This document shows positions 24,358 to 32,546 of a stretch of 39,838 nt of DNA, in pieces; the first letter of the stretch is position 1, and every line of letters starts with the position of its first letter. Where the stretch lies: contig JAUNKV010000027.1 of the NCBI GenBank assembly GCA_030532575.1, positions 1 to 39,838 of the forward strand, written 5' to 3'. The DNA comes from Propionibacteriaceae bacterium. Its GTDB lineage: Bacteria; Actinomycetota; Actinomycetes; Propionibacteriales; Propionibacteriaceae. Under the pieces are notes generated by a model that worked only from the letters and a program-made list of their open reading frames with translations, made no database searches and was not told where the DNA came from. Both the position numbers and the translations under genes were made by a program.

Positions 24358-25068
24358 ATGAGCAGCCGAGCCGAAGCCCACGCGGACTTCCACCGTCGCC
24401 TGCTGGATGCCGCGCACCGCAGGATGGCGGCGGAGGGGGCGGCCGGGCTCGGGATGCGGATGCTGGCCCGCGACCTGGGGGTGACGCCCGGAGCGCTCTA
24501 CCGCTACGTACGCAGCCGCGACGAGCTGCTCACCCTCCTGGTGATCGACGCCTACACCTCCCTCGGTGATGCCGCCGCCGAGGCGGAGGACGCGGTTCCC
24601 CGCGGCGATGTCGAGGGCCGCTGGGTCGCGGTCTGGCGGGCGGCCCACGCCTGGGCGAGAAACCACCCCCACGAGTACGCCCTCATCCACGGCACCCCCG
24701 TCGCGGGCTATCGCGCGCCCCAGGAGACCGTCGGCCCCGGCACCCGCCTGAACCTGATCCTCGCGCGGATCGCCGCCGACCTGCCCGTCGTCGCTCATCC
24801 ACCAGACGCCGAGCCGCTGCCCAAGGGGCTCGCTGACGACGTGCAGCGCATCCGCGACTGGCTGGCCACCGAGCAGGTGCCGACGACGCAGGTGCCGGAT
24901 GCCGCGATCCTGGCCGTGACCCAAGGGCTCGGCACCCTCATCGGGACGATCAGCCTGGAGCTGTTCGGCCACTTCACCGGCGGCATCGAACACCCGAGGG
25001 AGTTCGTGGAACACGCAGCGCGCCGCACCTTCGAGGAGGTGCGACGCGCCACAGGGCATGGAGGCTGA
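24358..25068 (+). CDS. TetR-family regulator
   Basis: The product is 236 aa from ATG 24358. The N-terminal HTH reads GLGMRMLARDLGVTPGALYRYV, then RSRDELLTLLVIDAY, a textbook TetR DNA-binding domain. The C-terminal part with RNHPHEYALIHGTPVAGY matches the TetR_C/WHG-type ligand domain. No ribosome site is clear and the -10-like GAGACT ends 7 nt before the ATG, so the message may be leaderless. It faces away from the dehydrogenase gene and should bind the palindromes between them. Confidence 0.87.
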   Translation: MSSRAEAHADFHRRLLDAAHRRMAAEGAAGLGMRMLARDLGVTPGALYRYVRSRDELLTLLVIDAYTSLGDAAAEAEDAVPRGDVEGRWVAVWRAAHAWARNHPHEYALIHGTPVAGYRAPQETVGPGTRLNLILARIAADLPVVAHPPDAEPLPKGLADDVQRIRDWLATEQVPTTQVPDAAILAVTQGLGTLIGTISLELFGHFTGGIEHPREFVEHAARRTFEEVRRATGHGG

Positions 25069-25150
25069 GCTGCGGAAACCCCGGAGAGCTCGCCCCTACG
25101 TCTGACCGATTCAGCGGAGAGTCGGTGACGAGTTCCCCGGAGTCACATCA

Positions 25151-25639
25151 TCAGATCGGGCCCAAGGAGTGGCCCCGGAACGGGTCCCGCCCTTGGCTGA
25201 GCCTGAGCTGGATGTCTCGCACGATGCCCGGGTGGTTGAAGTAGTTCGAGGCGACACGTCCCATCCGGCCGTGCCAGGCGTGGGAGGTCTGTGGGCCGAA
25301 GAGGCCGTCGGCGGTCACTCCGAGGCGACGCTGGATGGCGCGGATGAGGGCGGAGCCGCCACCGCCGCTCCAGTCCCAGCCGGAGCCCAGATGGGTGTTT
25401 CCTGCCTGCCAGGTCGGGTCCTGGCCGGAGACGATGCCGTCGACCGGGGTCTTGAGGTAGCCCTGGAGTGCTCGCGTCGTGGCCGGTCCCCAGACGCCGT
25501 CGACGGCGAGGGCGGATGCCTCAGGGGTGGTGGCGGGGTTGGCCCAGGCGAGGGCGCCGACGACTCCCATCGCTGGGAGCCCGATGGCTGCCTTGGTCAG
25601 CAGGCTGCGACGGTTCATGGTGATCGTGTGGTTCTGCAT
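25151..25639 (-). CDS. Tat-secreted peptidoglycan-binding-like protein, copy 1
   Basis: The product is 162 aa. Residues 9-35 are a twin-arginine signal (NRRSLLTKAAIGLPAMG, ALAWANP). Two peptidoglycan-binding-like repeats follow: VDGVWGPATTRALQGYL (about 47-63) and TADGLFGPQTSHAW (about 112-125), the D-G-x-x-G-P-x-T signature of PG_binding_1. No catalytic domain is attached. It is a paralog of the 156-aa gene at 26011; the two share the first 60 residues nearly unchanged but diverge at the C-terminus (LSQGRDPFRG here). It probably acts outside the membrane on the wall. Confidence 0.8.
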   Translation of the reverse strand: MQNHTITMNRRSLLTKAAIGLPAMGVVGALAWANPATTPEASALAVDGVWGPATTRALQGYLKTPVDGIVSGQDPTWQAGNTHLGSGWDWSGGGGSALIRAIQRRLGVTADGLFGPQTSHAWHGRMGRVASNYFNHPGIVRDIQLRLSQGRDPFRGHSLGPI

Positions 25640-25690
25640 GGTCTACGCCTTCCTTGACTTTCGTTTCGGATGGTTTCGGGTGATTCACAT

Positions 25691-25727
25691 CGATGCTGTT
25701 GTGGGTGGTACCAACCCCCACTGTAGG
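25691..25727 (-). promoter_or_regulatory. Upstream element shared by the two paralogs, copy 1
   Basis: On the plus strand CGATGCTGTTGTGG (25691) and CCCACTGTAGG (25717) recur as CGATGCTGTTGTGG (26521) and CCCACTCTAGG (26545) before the other paralog. Read on the minus strand this gives a -10-like TACAGT or TAGAGT. It probably marks the common promoter. Confidence 0.4.
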
Positions 25728-25798
25728 TTTATCCAGGGTCTGGACAAAGTGCTCGGGTCCGCCGGTTTCGCATGATGAGGCCTGAGGTGCTGCGCAAA

Positions 25799-25826
25799 AT
25801 CTTGTCCTCCTGAAGGAGGACAAGAT
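25799..25826 (-). terminator. 12-bp perfect hairpin, probable terminator of the 26011 gene
   Basis: ATCTTGTCCTCC and GGAGGACAAGAT pair perfectly around TGAA. On the minus strand the stem is followed by TTTTG, so it can end transcription from 26481. Confidence 0.6.
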
Positions 25827-25959
25827 CGAAGATTCTCCTAGTGAGAGGGGTGGCCAAGGGCAACGGCGACGATGCCGTCGCGCAGGTCCCGGAGGGTGGA
25901 ATGTCGGCCGAAGGAATGACGCCTGTGATTCGTGTTTGCCGTTTGGGAGGACAGGCGGC

Positions 25960-25996
25960 GGGGGGGGGGGGGGCCCCCCCCCCCCCCCCCCCCCCC
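25960..25996. repeat. G14C23 homopolymer tract
   Basis: Fourteen G are followed directly by twenty-three C. It lies 14 bp after the stop of the 26011 gene (minus). It could form a very stable G-C stem, but such a tract is also a typical place for sequencing length errors or a contig join. Confidence 0.7.
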
Positions 25997-26010
25997 GCCG
26001 CTGGGAGTCG

Positions 26011-26481
26011 TCACCCGAACAGGCGTCGCCCGTTGGCAAGCCTCCATTGGATCTCGGAGACCGCGGGAGAGGACAGATCGAAGTAGGGGTAGGGGCGCAG
26101 CCCCAGTGCGACGTGCCAGGCCTGGGCGGTCCGAGGACCGAAGTAGCCGTCGTTGCTCACGTTGAGGTTGCTCTGGATGGCTGAGATGAGGTACGAGCCG
26201 CCATTGCCGCTCCAGTCCCAGCCGCTTCCCAAGGCCGAGTTTGCTCCCCGCAGGCTCGGCTCCTGGCCTGAGACGATGCCGTCGATCGGGGTGCCGAAGT
26301 AGCTCTGGAGCGCCACGGTGGTCTTGTGGCCCCAAATGCCATCGACGGTCAGGGCCGAGGCCTCAGGGGTGGATGCGGGGTTGGCCCAGGTGAGGGCGCC
26401 GACGACCCCCATTGCCGGGAGCCCGATGGCAGCCTTGGTCAGCAGGCTGCGGCGAGTCATTGACAGTGTGTGGTTCTGCAT
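26011..26481 (-). CDS. Tat-secreted peptidoglycan-binding-like protein, copy 2
   Basis: The product is 156 aa. Twin-arginine signal at residues 9-35 (TRRSLLTKAAIGLPAMG) then VDGIWGHKTTVALQSYF and SNDGYFGPRTAQAWH, two PG_binding_1-like repeats; the first lacks the Pro of the usual G-P-x-T. It is a tandem paralog of the 25151 gene, with the N-terminal half much more conserved than the C-terminal end (LANGRRLFG here). The promoter elements also match. A poly-G/C tract lies 14 bp past its stop. Cell-wall association is inferred. Confidence 0.8.
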   Translation of the reverse strand: MQNHTLSMTRRSLLTKAAIGLPAMGVVGALTWANPASTPEASALTVDGIWGHKTTVALQSYFGTPIDGIVSGQEPSLRGANSALGSGWDWSGNGGSYLISAIQSNLNVSNDGYFGPRTAQAWHVALGLRPYPYFDLSSPAVSEIQWRLANGRRLFG

Positions 26482-26520
26482 TGGTCATGCCTTCCTGAAC
26501 TGTTGTGGATGGTCTCGCAC

Positions 26521-26555
26521 CGATGCTGTTGTGGTATACCGCTGCCCACTCTAGG
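26521..26555 (-). promoter_or_regulatory. Upstream element shared by the two paralogs, copy 2
   Basis: This contains CGATGCTGTTGTGG and CCCACTCTAGG, matching the copy before the 25639 start with a 2-bp difference in spacing. Confidence 0.4.
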
Positions 26556-26929
26556 CACGCCCGAGGTCAGTTCGGCGGATGTGTTGTGCGACACCGCGTA
26601 TTGGAAGATGGGAAAACGCAAGCCCTGAACCAGTCATCCGTTCGGTGGGCTTTTTCGACAATTCTCCTAGTCGACGCGGTGCTGGGGGCGGTGTGCCGAG
26701 CGATGGTGGATCGAGGTCGAGGGGGTGCGAAGTCCGCCAAAAGGACGACGGAAATCGGTCCGACCAACTGGTTGCGATGGGGCGATGTGTCACTGCGGTG
26801 AAATTCGTCGCCCACCTCTGGGTGTTCTGGGTGTGCTCGTTCGACCCGCTGAGTGGCAAGCCGCTCAGCGAGTCATGCCTTGGGGCGGAAAATGCCTGAT
26901 GCGTGACGGATCCTGCACGAATCCTTGGG
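26556..26929. other. Gene-free stretch before the siderophore operon
   Basis: I see no gene with a ribosome site here. The only structure found is a small imperfect hairpin with arms CGCTGAG (26847-26853) and CTCAGCG (26864-26870). The sequence probably carries the promoter of the iron operon near its right end. Confidence 0.4.
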
Positions 26930-26948
26930 TAAGGGCAGGCTAACTTGG
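26930..26948 (+). promoter_or_regulatory. DtxR/IdeR-like iron box before the permease operon
   Basis: TAAGGGCAGGCTAACTTGG matches the DtxR/IdeR consensus TTAGGTTAGGCTAACCTAA at 13 of 19 positions, including the full core AGGCTAAC. It ends 31 bp before the ATG at 26980. Repression by an iron-loaded DtxR-type protein is inferred. Confidence 0.6.
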
Positions 26949-26979
26949 GAGTCAGGGTTGAGCAGCGAAAGGTCGGCGG

Positions 26980-27993
26980 ATGGCAGAACAGGACGCACCA
27001 CGAGTGCGTCGCGGCGTCGGGCTGCTGCTCATCCTCGTCGCCCTGACGCTCTCGCTGCTGCTCAGCCTCATGGTCGGCTCCAACATGCAGCCTCTGGGAG
27101 AGACCTGGCGTGGCCTCATCCACCCCGACGACTCCCAGGCATCGGTCATCGTGTGGAGCCTCCGGGTGCCCAGGACCATGCTTGCGGTCGTCGTCGGCGT
27201 CGCCTACGGGATCGCTGGGGCGCTGATCCAGGCCATCACCCGCAATCCCCTGGCCGACACCGGCATCCTCGGGGTCAACGCCGGGGCCGGATTCGCCGTC
27301 ACCCTGGGCGTGACCTGTTTCGGAGCCGCTGGTCACACCGCCTTCATGTGGTGGGCGATGGCCGGTGCCCTGGTGACGACGGTTCTGGTGCACCTCATCG
27401 GCAGCGGTGGCCGTCTCGACGCATCCCCCGTCACCCTCGTGCTGGCGGGCGTGGCCCTGGGTGCGGTGCTCGGCGGCATCAGCAGCGCCCTCGAACTGAT
27501 GAACCCCACCACCTTCGAACGACTCCGCCTGTGGGGTATCGGCACCGTTGCCGTCGTCGACACCGACGGTGCTCTCGCGATGACCCCGTACCTTGCCGCC
27601 GCACTGCTGATCGCCGCCGCCATCGCAGGTCCCCTCAACGCCGTGGCCCTCGGCGACGACCTCGCCACGGCCCTCGGCGCGAACATCATCCTCACCCGGG
27701 TGCTCGGCGTCGTCGCGGTGACCCTCCTGGCCGGGACCGCCACCGCGCTGACCGGCGGCATCGGTTTCGTCGGGCTGATGGTGCCGCACGTGGTCAGGTG
27801 GTTCACCGGCCCCGACCAGAGCTGGGTGCTGGCCTGCTCCGCACTGTCGGCCCCCGTCCTCGTGGTGCTCTCCGACGTGCTCGGCCGCGTCATCGTGCCC
27901 AGCGGTGAGCTGCAGGTCGGCATCGTGACCGCCATCCTCGGCGCCCCGGTGCTCATCGTCCTGGTCCGACGGCGGAGGGTGAGTGGCCTGTGA
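26980..27993 (+). CDS. FecCD-type iron-siderophore permease, subunit 1
   Basis: The product is 337 aa with about nine to ten hydrophobic segments. The family motifs are visible: WSLRVPRTMLAVVVGVAYG (RxPR loop), GAALIQAITRNPLADTGILGVNAGAG and GIGFVGLMVPHVVR near the end. It is the inner-membrane channel for ferric siderophore import, together with the second permease (27990), ATPase (29030) and the lipoprotein at 32547. The stop overlaps the next GTG as GTGA. AAAGG lies 9 nt before ATG. The DtxR-like box upstream suggests iron repression. Confidence 0.9.
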   Translation: MAEQDAPRVRRGVGLLLILVALTLSLLLSLMVGSNMQPLGETWRGLIHPDDSQASVIVWSLRVPRTMLAVVVGVAYGIAGALIQAITRNPLADTGILGVNAGAGFAVTLGVTCFGAAGHTAFMWWAMAGALVTTVLVHLIGSGGRLDASPVTLVLAGVALGAVLGGISSALELMNPTTFERLRLWGIGTVAVVDTDGALAMTPYLAAALLIAAAIAGPLNAVALGDDLATALGANIILTRVLGVVAVTLLAGTATALTGGIGFVGLMVPHVVRWFTGPDQSWVLACSALSAPVLVVLSDVLGRVIVPSGELQVGIVTAILGAPVLIVLVRRRRVSGL

Positions 27994-29027
27994 TCGACTT
28001 CGGCTACGCCCACCGCACCCTCGCCGGACAGCGTTTTGCGTTGCGCAGTGCTGGGGTGAACCTGGGGCTCGCCGCCTTGGCTGTGCTGCTCGTCGTGTTC
28101 GCGATGGGGCTCGGAGAGTTCCCCGTCACACCCGCCGAGGTGGTCACCGTCGCGACCGGTGGTGGCGACGAGTTCACCCGGCTCGTCGTGGTGGAATGGC
28201 GACTCCCCATCGCCCTGGCCGCCCTGGTCCTCGGGGCACTGCTCGGGTTGGGCGGAGCGATCTTCCAGTCGCTGACCCGCAACCCCCTGGGCTCCCCCGA
28301 CATCATCGGCTTTGACGCCGGGGCCTACACGGCGGTGCTGGTGGCGATGCTGGTGTTCCGGATCCGTGACCACTGGGGCATCGCGGCGGTCTCCATCCTG
28401 GGTGGCCTCGTCGCCGCACTGCTGGTCCACGCGCTGGCCTTCAGGCGTGGTCTGCTCGGGTTCCGGCTCATCATCGTTGGCATCGCTGTGTCCGCGATGC
28501 TGGGCTCCCTCAACTCCCACCTCATCACCCGCGCAAACGTGAGCGACGCGATGGCCGTCGGGTTCTGGGCCGCGGGCACCCTAAACCGTTCCAGCTGGGC
28601 AGTCATCACCCCCGTCATCATCCTCGCCGTCCTGCTGACAGGCGCGGTGGCGCTCCTGGCACCGTCGCTCAGGCAGCAGGAACTCGGCGATGATGCCGCT
28701 GTCGCCCATGGGGTGCGGCTCACCCGCGACCGGTTCCTGTTGATCGTCCTCGGGGTCGCGACCACCGCCGTCGTCACAGCGTCTGCAGGCCCCATCGGAT
28801 TCATCGCCCTGGCAGCTCCACAGATGGCCAGACGCCTTGCCCGCACCCCGAGCGTCGCCCTCAGCACCTCCGCCTGCATGGGAGCTGCGCTGCTCAGCCT
28901 GGCCCACTGCTGTTCCGTGGCGCTCGGCATGATCGGCCGCGCCATCCCCGTCGGCCTGGTGACGGTGTGCCTGGGCGGCTGCTACTTCATCTTCCTGCTG
29001 GTGCAACAGACTTGGAGGGGACTGTGA
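27990..29027 (+). CDS. FecCD-type iron-siderophore permease, subunit 2
   Basis: The product is 345 aa from GTG 27990, overlapping the previous stop. It has the paired hallmarks EWRLPIALAALVLGALLG, LTRNPLGSPDIIGFDAGA and GPIGFIALAAPQMARR, and about ten hydrophobic segments. With the 26980 product it forms the heterodimeric channel of the importer. Its stop overlaps the possible GTG start of the ATPase. Confidence 0.9.
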   Translation: MIDFGYAHRTLAGQRFALRSAGVNLGLAALAVLLVVFAMGLGEFPVTPAEVVTVATGGGDEFTRLVVVEWRLPIALAALVLGALLGLGGAIFQSLTRNPLGSPDIIGFDAGAYTAVLVAMLVFRIRDHWGIAAVSILGGLVAALLVHALAFRRGLLGFRLIIVGIAVSAMLGSLNSHLITRANVSDAMAVGFWAAGTLNRSSWAVITPVIILAVLLTGAVALLAPSLRQQELGDDAAVAHGVRLTRDRFLLIVLGVATTAVVTASAGPIGFIALAAPQMARRLARTPSVALSTSACMGAALLSLAHCCSVALGMIGRAIPVGLVTVCLGGCYFIFLLVQQTWRGL

Positions 29028-29029
29028 AC

Positions 29030-29818
29030 ATGATCCGACTCGCAGCGCGACGAGCCACCATCGGCTACGACGCCCATGTCGTGGCCCGCGATCTGGACGT
29101 CGAGATCCCGGTTGACTCCTTCACCGCGATCATCGGGCCGAACGCCTGCGGCAAGTCGACGCTGCTGCGGGCTCTGGCGCGGGTGCTGAGACCGAGCAGC
29201 GGCAGCATCATCCTCGACGGCGCCGACATCCGCAGCCACCCTGCCAAGGAGGTGGCCAGACGGCTGGGGCTGCTGCCGCAGAGCTCCATCGCACCCGATG
29301 GCATCCGGGTGGCCGACCTGGTCGCCCGCGGCCGGTTCCCGCACCAGCGATGGCTGCGGCAGTGGGGACCCGACGATGAGACCGCCGTCGTCCGAGCCCT
29401 GGACGCGACCCGCACCACGGAACTGTCCGGTCGGCTCGTCGATGAACTCTCCGGCGGGCAGCGGCAACGGGTGTGGGTGGCGATGCTGCTGGCGCAGTGC
29501 ACGAAGCTGCTGCTGCTGGATGAGCCCACCACCTTTCTCGACATCGCCCATCAGTACGAGCTACTGGGCCTGTTCCGGCGGCTCCACCGCGACGGGCACA
29601 CCGTTGTGGTGGTGCTGCACGACCTCAACCAGGCGGCCCGCTACGCCGATCACCTCATCGTGATGCGCGACGGTGCTGTGGTCGCCACCGGGACTCCTGA
29701 CGAGGTGCTGACCGCCAACCTCGTGAGGGAGGTCTTCGGGCTGGACTGCCTGGTGGTTCCCGATCCCGTCACGGGCTCCCCGAGCGTTGTTCCCCTCGAC
29801 ACCGACCACGACATGTGA
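29030..29818 (+). CDS. ABC ATPase of the iron-siderophore importer (FepC-type)
   Basis: The product is 262 aa from ATG 29030, with GGAGGGG 9 nt upstream; GTG 29024 is an alternative that overlaps the previous stop but is only 3 nt from the same site. Walker A GPNACGKST is at residues 36-44, signature LSGGQRQRVW near 145, Walker B LLLLDEPTTFLD near 165 and switch His in VVLHDLNQAARY. This is the classic FecE/FepC-type ATPase that powers the two permeases. The Ala in Walker A (N-A-C-G-K) is a common variant. Confidence 0.92.
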   Translation: MIRLAARRATIGYDAHVVARDLDVEIPVDSFTAIIGPNACGKSTLLRALARVLRPSSGSIILDGADIRSHPAKEVARRLGLLPQSSIAPDGIRVADLVARGRFPHQRWLRQWGPDDETAVVRALDATRTTELSGRLVDELSGGQRQRVWVAMLLAQCTKLLLLDEPTTFLDIAHQYELLGLFRRLHRDGHTVVVVLHDLNQAARYADHLIVMRDGAVVATGTPDEVLTANLVREVFGLDCLVVPDPVTGSPSVVPLDTDHDM

Positions 29819-29826
29819 GGACTGAC

Positions 29827-31650
29827 ATGGCACATTCACTTCGCCCCATCGACATCTATCCCATCCACATCCGCGAACTCGAGGTCCTGCGGGTCAGTGA
29901 CGTCACCCCGGGGATGCGACGTGTCACCCTCGGGGGTGAGGGTCTCAAGGCGCATGTCGCCGACAACGGGTTCGAGGTGGGGGCGTTCCGCTCCGATGGG
30001 TTCGACGACGAGTTCAAGCTGTTCTTCACCCACCCTGATCTGGCCGAACCCCTGGTGCCGACCCAGGGTGATGGACGGCTGGTGTGGCCCCACGACGAGA
30101 AGCTGTGGTTCCGCACCTACACGGTGCGCCGGTTCGACCCGGTGGCGGGCGAGGTGGACGTCGACTTCGTGCGGCACGGCGTCGGGGTGGCCTCCACCTG
30201 GGCCAGTCGGGTGCAACCGGGGGAGCGCATCCATGTTGCAGGTCCGAAGTCGTCAGCAGGGCACCCCGAGGGGGTGGACTGGAGCCTGGTGGCCGGTGAT
30301 GAGACGGCGCTGCCTGCGATCGGCCGGTGGCTGGAACAGTGGCCCACAGGAGCCAGAGGTCAGGTGTTCATCGAGATCGCCGAGGAATCGCACCGGCAGG
30401 ACCTGGTGGTCCCCGACGGGGTCGAGGTGACGTGGCTGAGCCGTGACGGCGCGGCACCCGGCACGACGACCCTGCTCCTCGATGCGATCCGTGCAGCCAA
30501 CTGGTGGCCGGGGTCGGTGTTCGCCTGGGTGGCGGGGGAAACGCTGACCCTCACCCCGATCCGGCGCTGGCTGCGCAACGAGAAACAGCTGGGGCGTGAG
30601 GCTGTCGAGGTGACCGGGTACTGGCGTCAGACGAAGGCCATGGCATCGCCTGAGGACCCGGCGACCCCAAAGCCGCAGGAGGTGGAGGAGCACGATGATG
30701 AGCACGAACTGGAGGAGCTGTGCGACCTGGTGCCCGGGTTCGCGGTGCGGGTCGGGGTCACCGTCGGAGTGTTCGACGCCCTGACTGAAGGGCCGCTGCG
30801 GGTGGAGGTCCTTGCGCAGCGGATCGGCTGCGATCCGCGAGGGGTGGCCCTGCTGGTGGGCTACCTGGCTGCCATCGGAGTGCTGGAACACCGGGAGAAC
30901 GGATACGGGTTGACCGGGATGGGTGATCTGCTGACCGACGACTACTCGCGGGCGATGGCGAACCTGGACTGGGCGATCGCCCACGACGAACTGGCAGGGC
31001 TGCTGTCGCTGCTGGCGGCGGTGCGCACCGGGGTGGGGGATGCCGAGCGGTGGTTCGGTGCTGAGCCGTCGCAGGAGCTGGTGAGCTCCCGGGTGATGGT
31101 CGCTGAGGAGGAGGCCAGCTACTATGCCGCTACCCTCGCGTCGAGTTCCCATCTCGCCGAAGTCAGGCAACTGCTACTGGCAGGAGCCGGCGCCGGGGTC
31201 GTCGCGACAGCGCTGATCACGGCCCACAACGCTCTCGAGGTTGCGGTGTTGGCGGCTCCGAGCGAGCTGGAGGTGATGCAACTCGATCATCCACGGGTGA
31301 CCCCCATCCCGGGCAGTCCGCTCAACATCCCGGAAGGCTACGATGCGGTGCTGCTGCTCGGGGTGCTGGACGAGGCCCCTGATGCAGACGTCCTGCACAT
31401 CCTGGGACAAAGCCGTGGTGCGGTGTTCGTTTTCACCGATGTCGCGAGTGAACACGACGAGGAGGACGCCCACGACCTGGGACACGGGCTCATCGAGTTT
31501 GCACTCGGCAGGCCGGGGATGCGCACCGACGCCCAGTGGCGGGACCTGTTCGCTCGGGCAGGACGCCAGGTGAAAGGTCGGCTCAGCATCGGCTGGGGGA
31601 ACATGATCTACCAGCTGGCCGCGGCCGAAGGTGCGGTTGGTGCCGACTGA
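29827..31650 (+). CDS. Siderophore-interacting FAD reductase fused to a methyltransferase-like domain
   Basis: The product is 607 aa from ATG 29827. Residues about 10-270 are a siderophore-interacting protein: the FAD motif WFRTYTVRRF, the strand IHVAGPKSSA, AGDETALPAIGRWLE and the closing VTGYWR. These proteins reduce ferric siderophores to free iron. After an acidic linker (about 275-293), residues about 295-365 match the dimerisation winged helix of O-methyltransferases (GVFDALTEGPLRVEVLAQRIG), and 415-600 a worn class I methyltransferase core; the SAM motif is reduced to LAGAGAG and the acid following is missing. The second half may be non-catalytic and act in binding or dimerisation. A fusion of these two folds is unusual to me. 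It lies in the iron operon right after the ATPase. Confidence 0.8.
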   Translation: MAHSLRPIDIYPIHIRELEVLRVSDVTPGMRRVTLGGEGLKAHVADNGFEVGAFRSDGFDDEFKLFFTHPDLAEPLVPTQGDGRLVWPHDEKLWFRTYTVRRFDPVAGEVDVDFVRHGVGVASTWASRVQPGERIHVAGPKSSAGHPEGVDWSLVAGDETALPAIGRWLEQWPTGARGQVFIEIAEESHRQDLVVPDGVEVTWLSRDGAAPGTTTLLLDAIRAANWWPGSVFAWVAGETLTLTPIRRWLRNEKQLGREAVEVTGYWRQTKAMASPEDPATPKPQEVEEHDDEHELEELCDLVPGFAVRVGVTVGVFDALTEGPLRVEVLAQRIGCDPRGVALLVGYLAAIGVLEHRENGYGLTGMGDLLTDDYSRAMANLDWAIAHDELAGLLSLLAAVRTGVGDAERWFGAEPSQELVSSRVMVAEEEASYYAATLASSSHLAEVRQLLLAGAGAGVVATALITAHNALEVAVLAAPSELEVMQLDHPRVTPIPGSPLNIPEGYDAVLLLGVLDEAPDADVLHILGQSRGAVFVFTDVASEHDEEDAHDLGHGLIEFALGRPGMRTDAQWRDLFARAGRQVKGRLSIGWGNMIYQLAAAEGAVGAD

Positions 31651-31662
31651 ACCAGGTTGCGG

Positions 31663-31717
31663 GATCGTCGCCGACGATCAGAGATGAGGAATTCCTCGCT
31701 CACCCATGACCATGGGT
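31663..31717. terminator. Cluster of three short palindromes between convergent genes
   Basis: GATCGTCG-C-CGACGATC (31663-31679), GAGGAATTCCTC (31686-31697) and ACCCATG-AC-CATGGGT (31702-31717) follow one another where the 29827 gene and the AraC gene meet tail to tail. The third overlaps the end of the AraC gene. They could form a two-way terminator. Confidence 0.45.
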
Positions 31718-32431
31718 TGCGATCACCTCATGTCGACTTGGCGCCACGCCGAAATAGGTCTTGAAGGCGCGACGGAAAGCACTCGGGTCACGGTAGCCGA
31801 CACGATGCGCGGTCACGTCAACCAGGGCCCCGGCCCGGAGCATCCCGAGGGCCTGCACCAGCCGGTTCCGGGTGCGCCACTGCTGCAGGGTGAGGCCTGT
31901 CTCGGCCAGGAAACGACGTTGCAGGGTGCGCTCTGACACATGGACCGAGGCCGCCAGCTCGGCAGCGCTGCGCTGGTCGTCGGGTTGGGTGGACAGCTGG
32001 GAGGCGACGGTGAGGACGGCAGTGCTCCGTGGCCATGGCGGGGCCACCCCGGCCGTGCTCTCGGTGAGCAGGGCTGAGACCGCCTGTCCCTCCAGGTCCA
32101 CATCCGAGGCGTACGAGTACTGCTGTTGGAGAATCGCGAGCAGCAGGACCCGCAGGTCCTCGGGGATTGGGTGCAGGGTGCCGATGGCAAGACGGTTGCT
32201 CGTCGTGGTGGGGGAGAACGAGATGGGCAGCATCACCGAGTCCTCCCCCACCGTCAAGGAATGCCAAGCCCCGGCGGGGATCCAGCAGGCGTGCTCGGCT
32301 GGCAGGTGCAGCTCGCGGGAGGCGACCTGAACACTGCTTGACCCGGAAACCTGCCAGATCAGCACATGGGAGTCGTGGTGGACGCGGGAAGAGATGGTGA
32401 CGGGGGGTGTGGTGAGGGTCAGGGGTGGCAT
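31700..32431 (-). CDS. AraC-family regulator with N-terminal cupin
   Basis: The product is 243 aa from ATG 32431 with GGAG 7 nt upstream. The N-terminal 90 residues are a cupin-like sensor (LHLPAEHACWIPAGAWHSL), and the C-terminal 100 residues the double HTH of AraC proteins (AAELAASVHVSERTLQRRF, then VTAHRVGYRDPSAFRRAFK). This class, with a sensor domain and AraC DNA-binding domain, often activates siderophore uptake when its ligand binds. It faces away from the lipoprotein gene at 32547 and probably regulates it from the shared gap. Confidence 0.85.
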   Translation of the reverse strand: MPPLTLTTPPVTISSRVHHDSHVLIWQVSGSSSVQVASRELHLPAEHACWIPAGAWHSLTVGEDSVMLPISFSPTTTSNRLAIGTLHPIPEDLRVLLLAILQQQYSYASDVDLEGQAVSALLTESTAGVAPPWPRSTAVLTVASQLSTQPDDQRSAAELAASVHVSERTLQRRFLAETGLTLQQWRTRNRLVQALGMLRAGALVDVTAHRVGYRDPSAFRRAFKTYFGVAPSRHEVIATHGHG

Positions 32432-32494
32432 TGTGAGCTCCGATCGTCGTCGGGTTCTGCCTGCTGGCTGGCGGGAACAGCACGTTCATTGTAG

Positions 32495-32513
32495 TTAGGC
32501 ATGACTAACCTGC
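32495..32513 (+). promoter_or_regulatory. DtxR/IdeR-like iron box before the binding-protein gene
   Basis: TTAGGCATGACTAACCTGC matches the consensus TTAGGTTAGGCTAACCTAA at 13 of 19 positions with both half-sites intact (TTAGG and CTAACCT). It ends 33 bp before the ATG at 32547, in the AraC/binding-protein gap. Confidence 0.6.
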
Positions 32514-32546
32514 CCAATTGCAGTCGATTCAGGAAGGAAGAACCAC

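Noticed and set aside
26579-26899. Short open frames before the siderophore operon
   Set aside because: Composition is not protein-like, and no ribosome site or conservation clue supports them.
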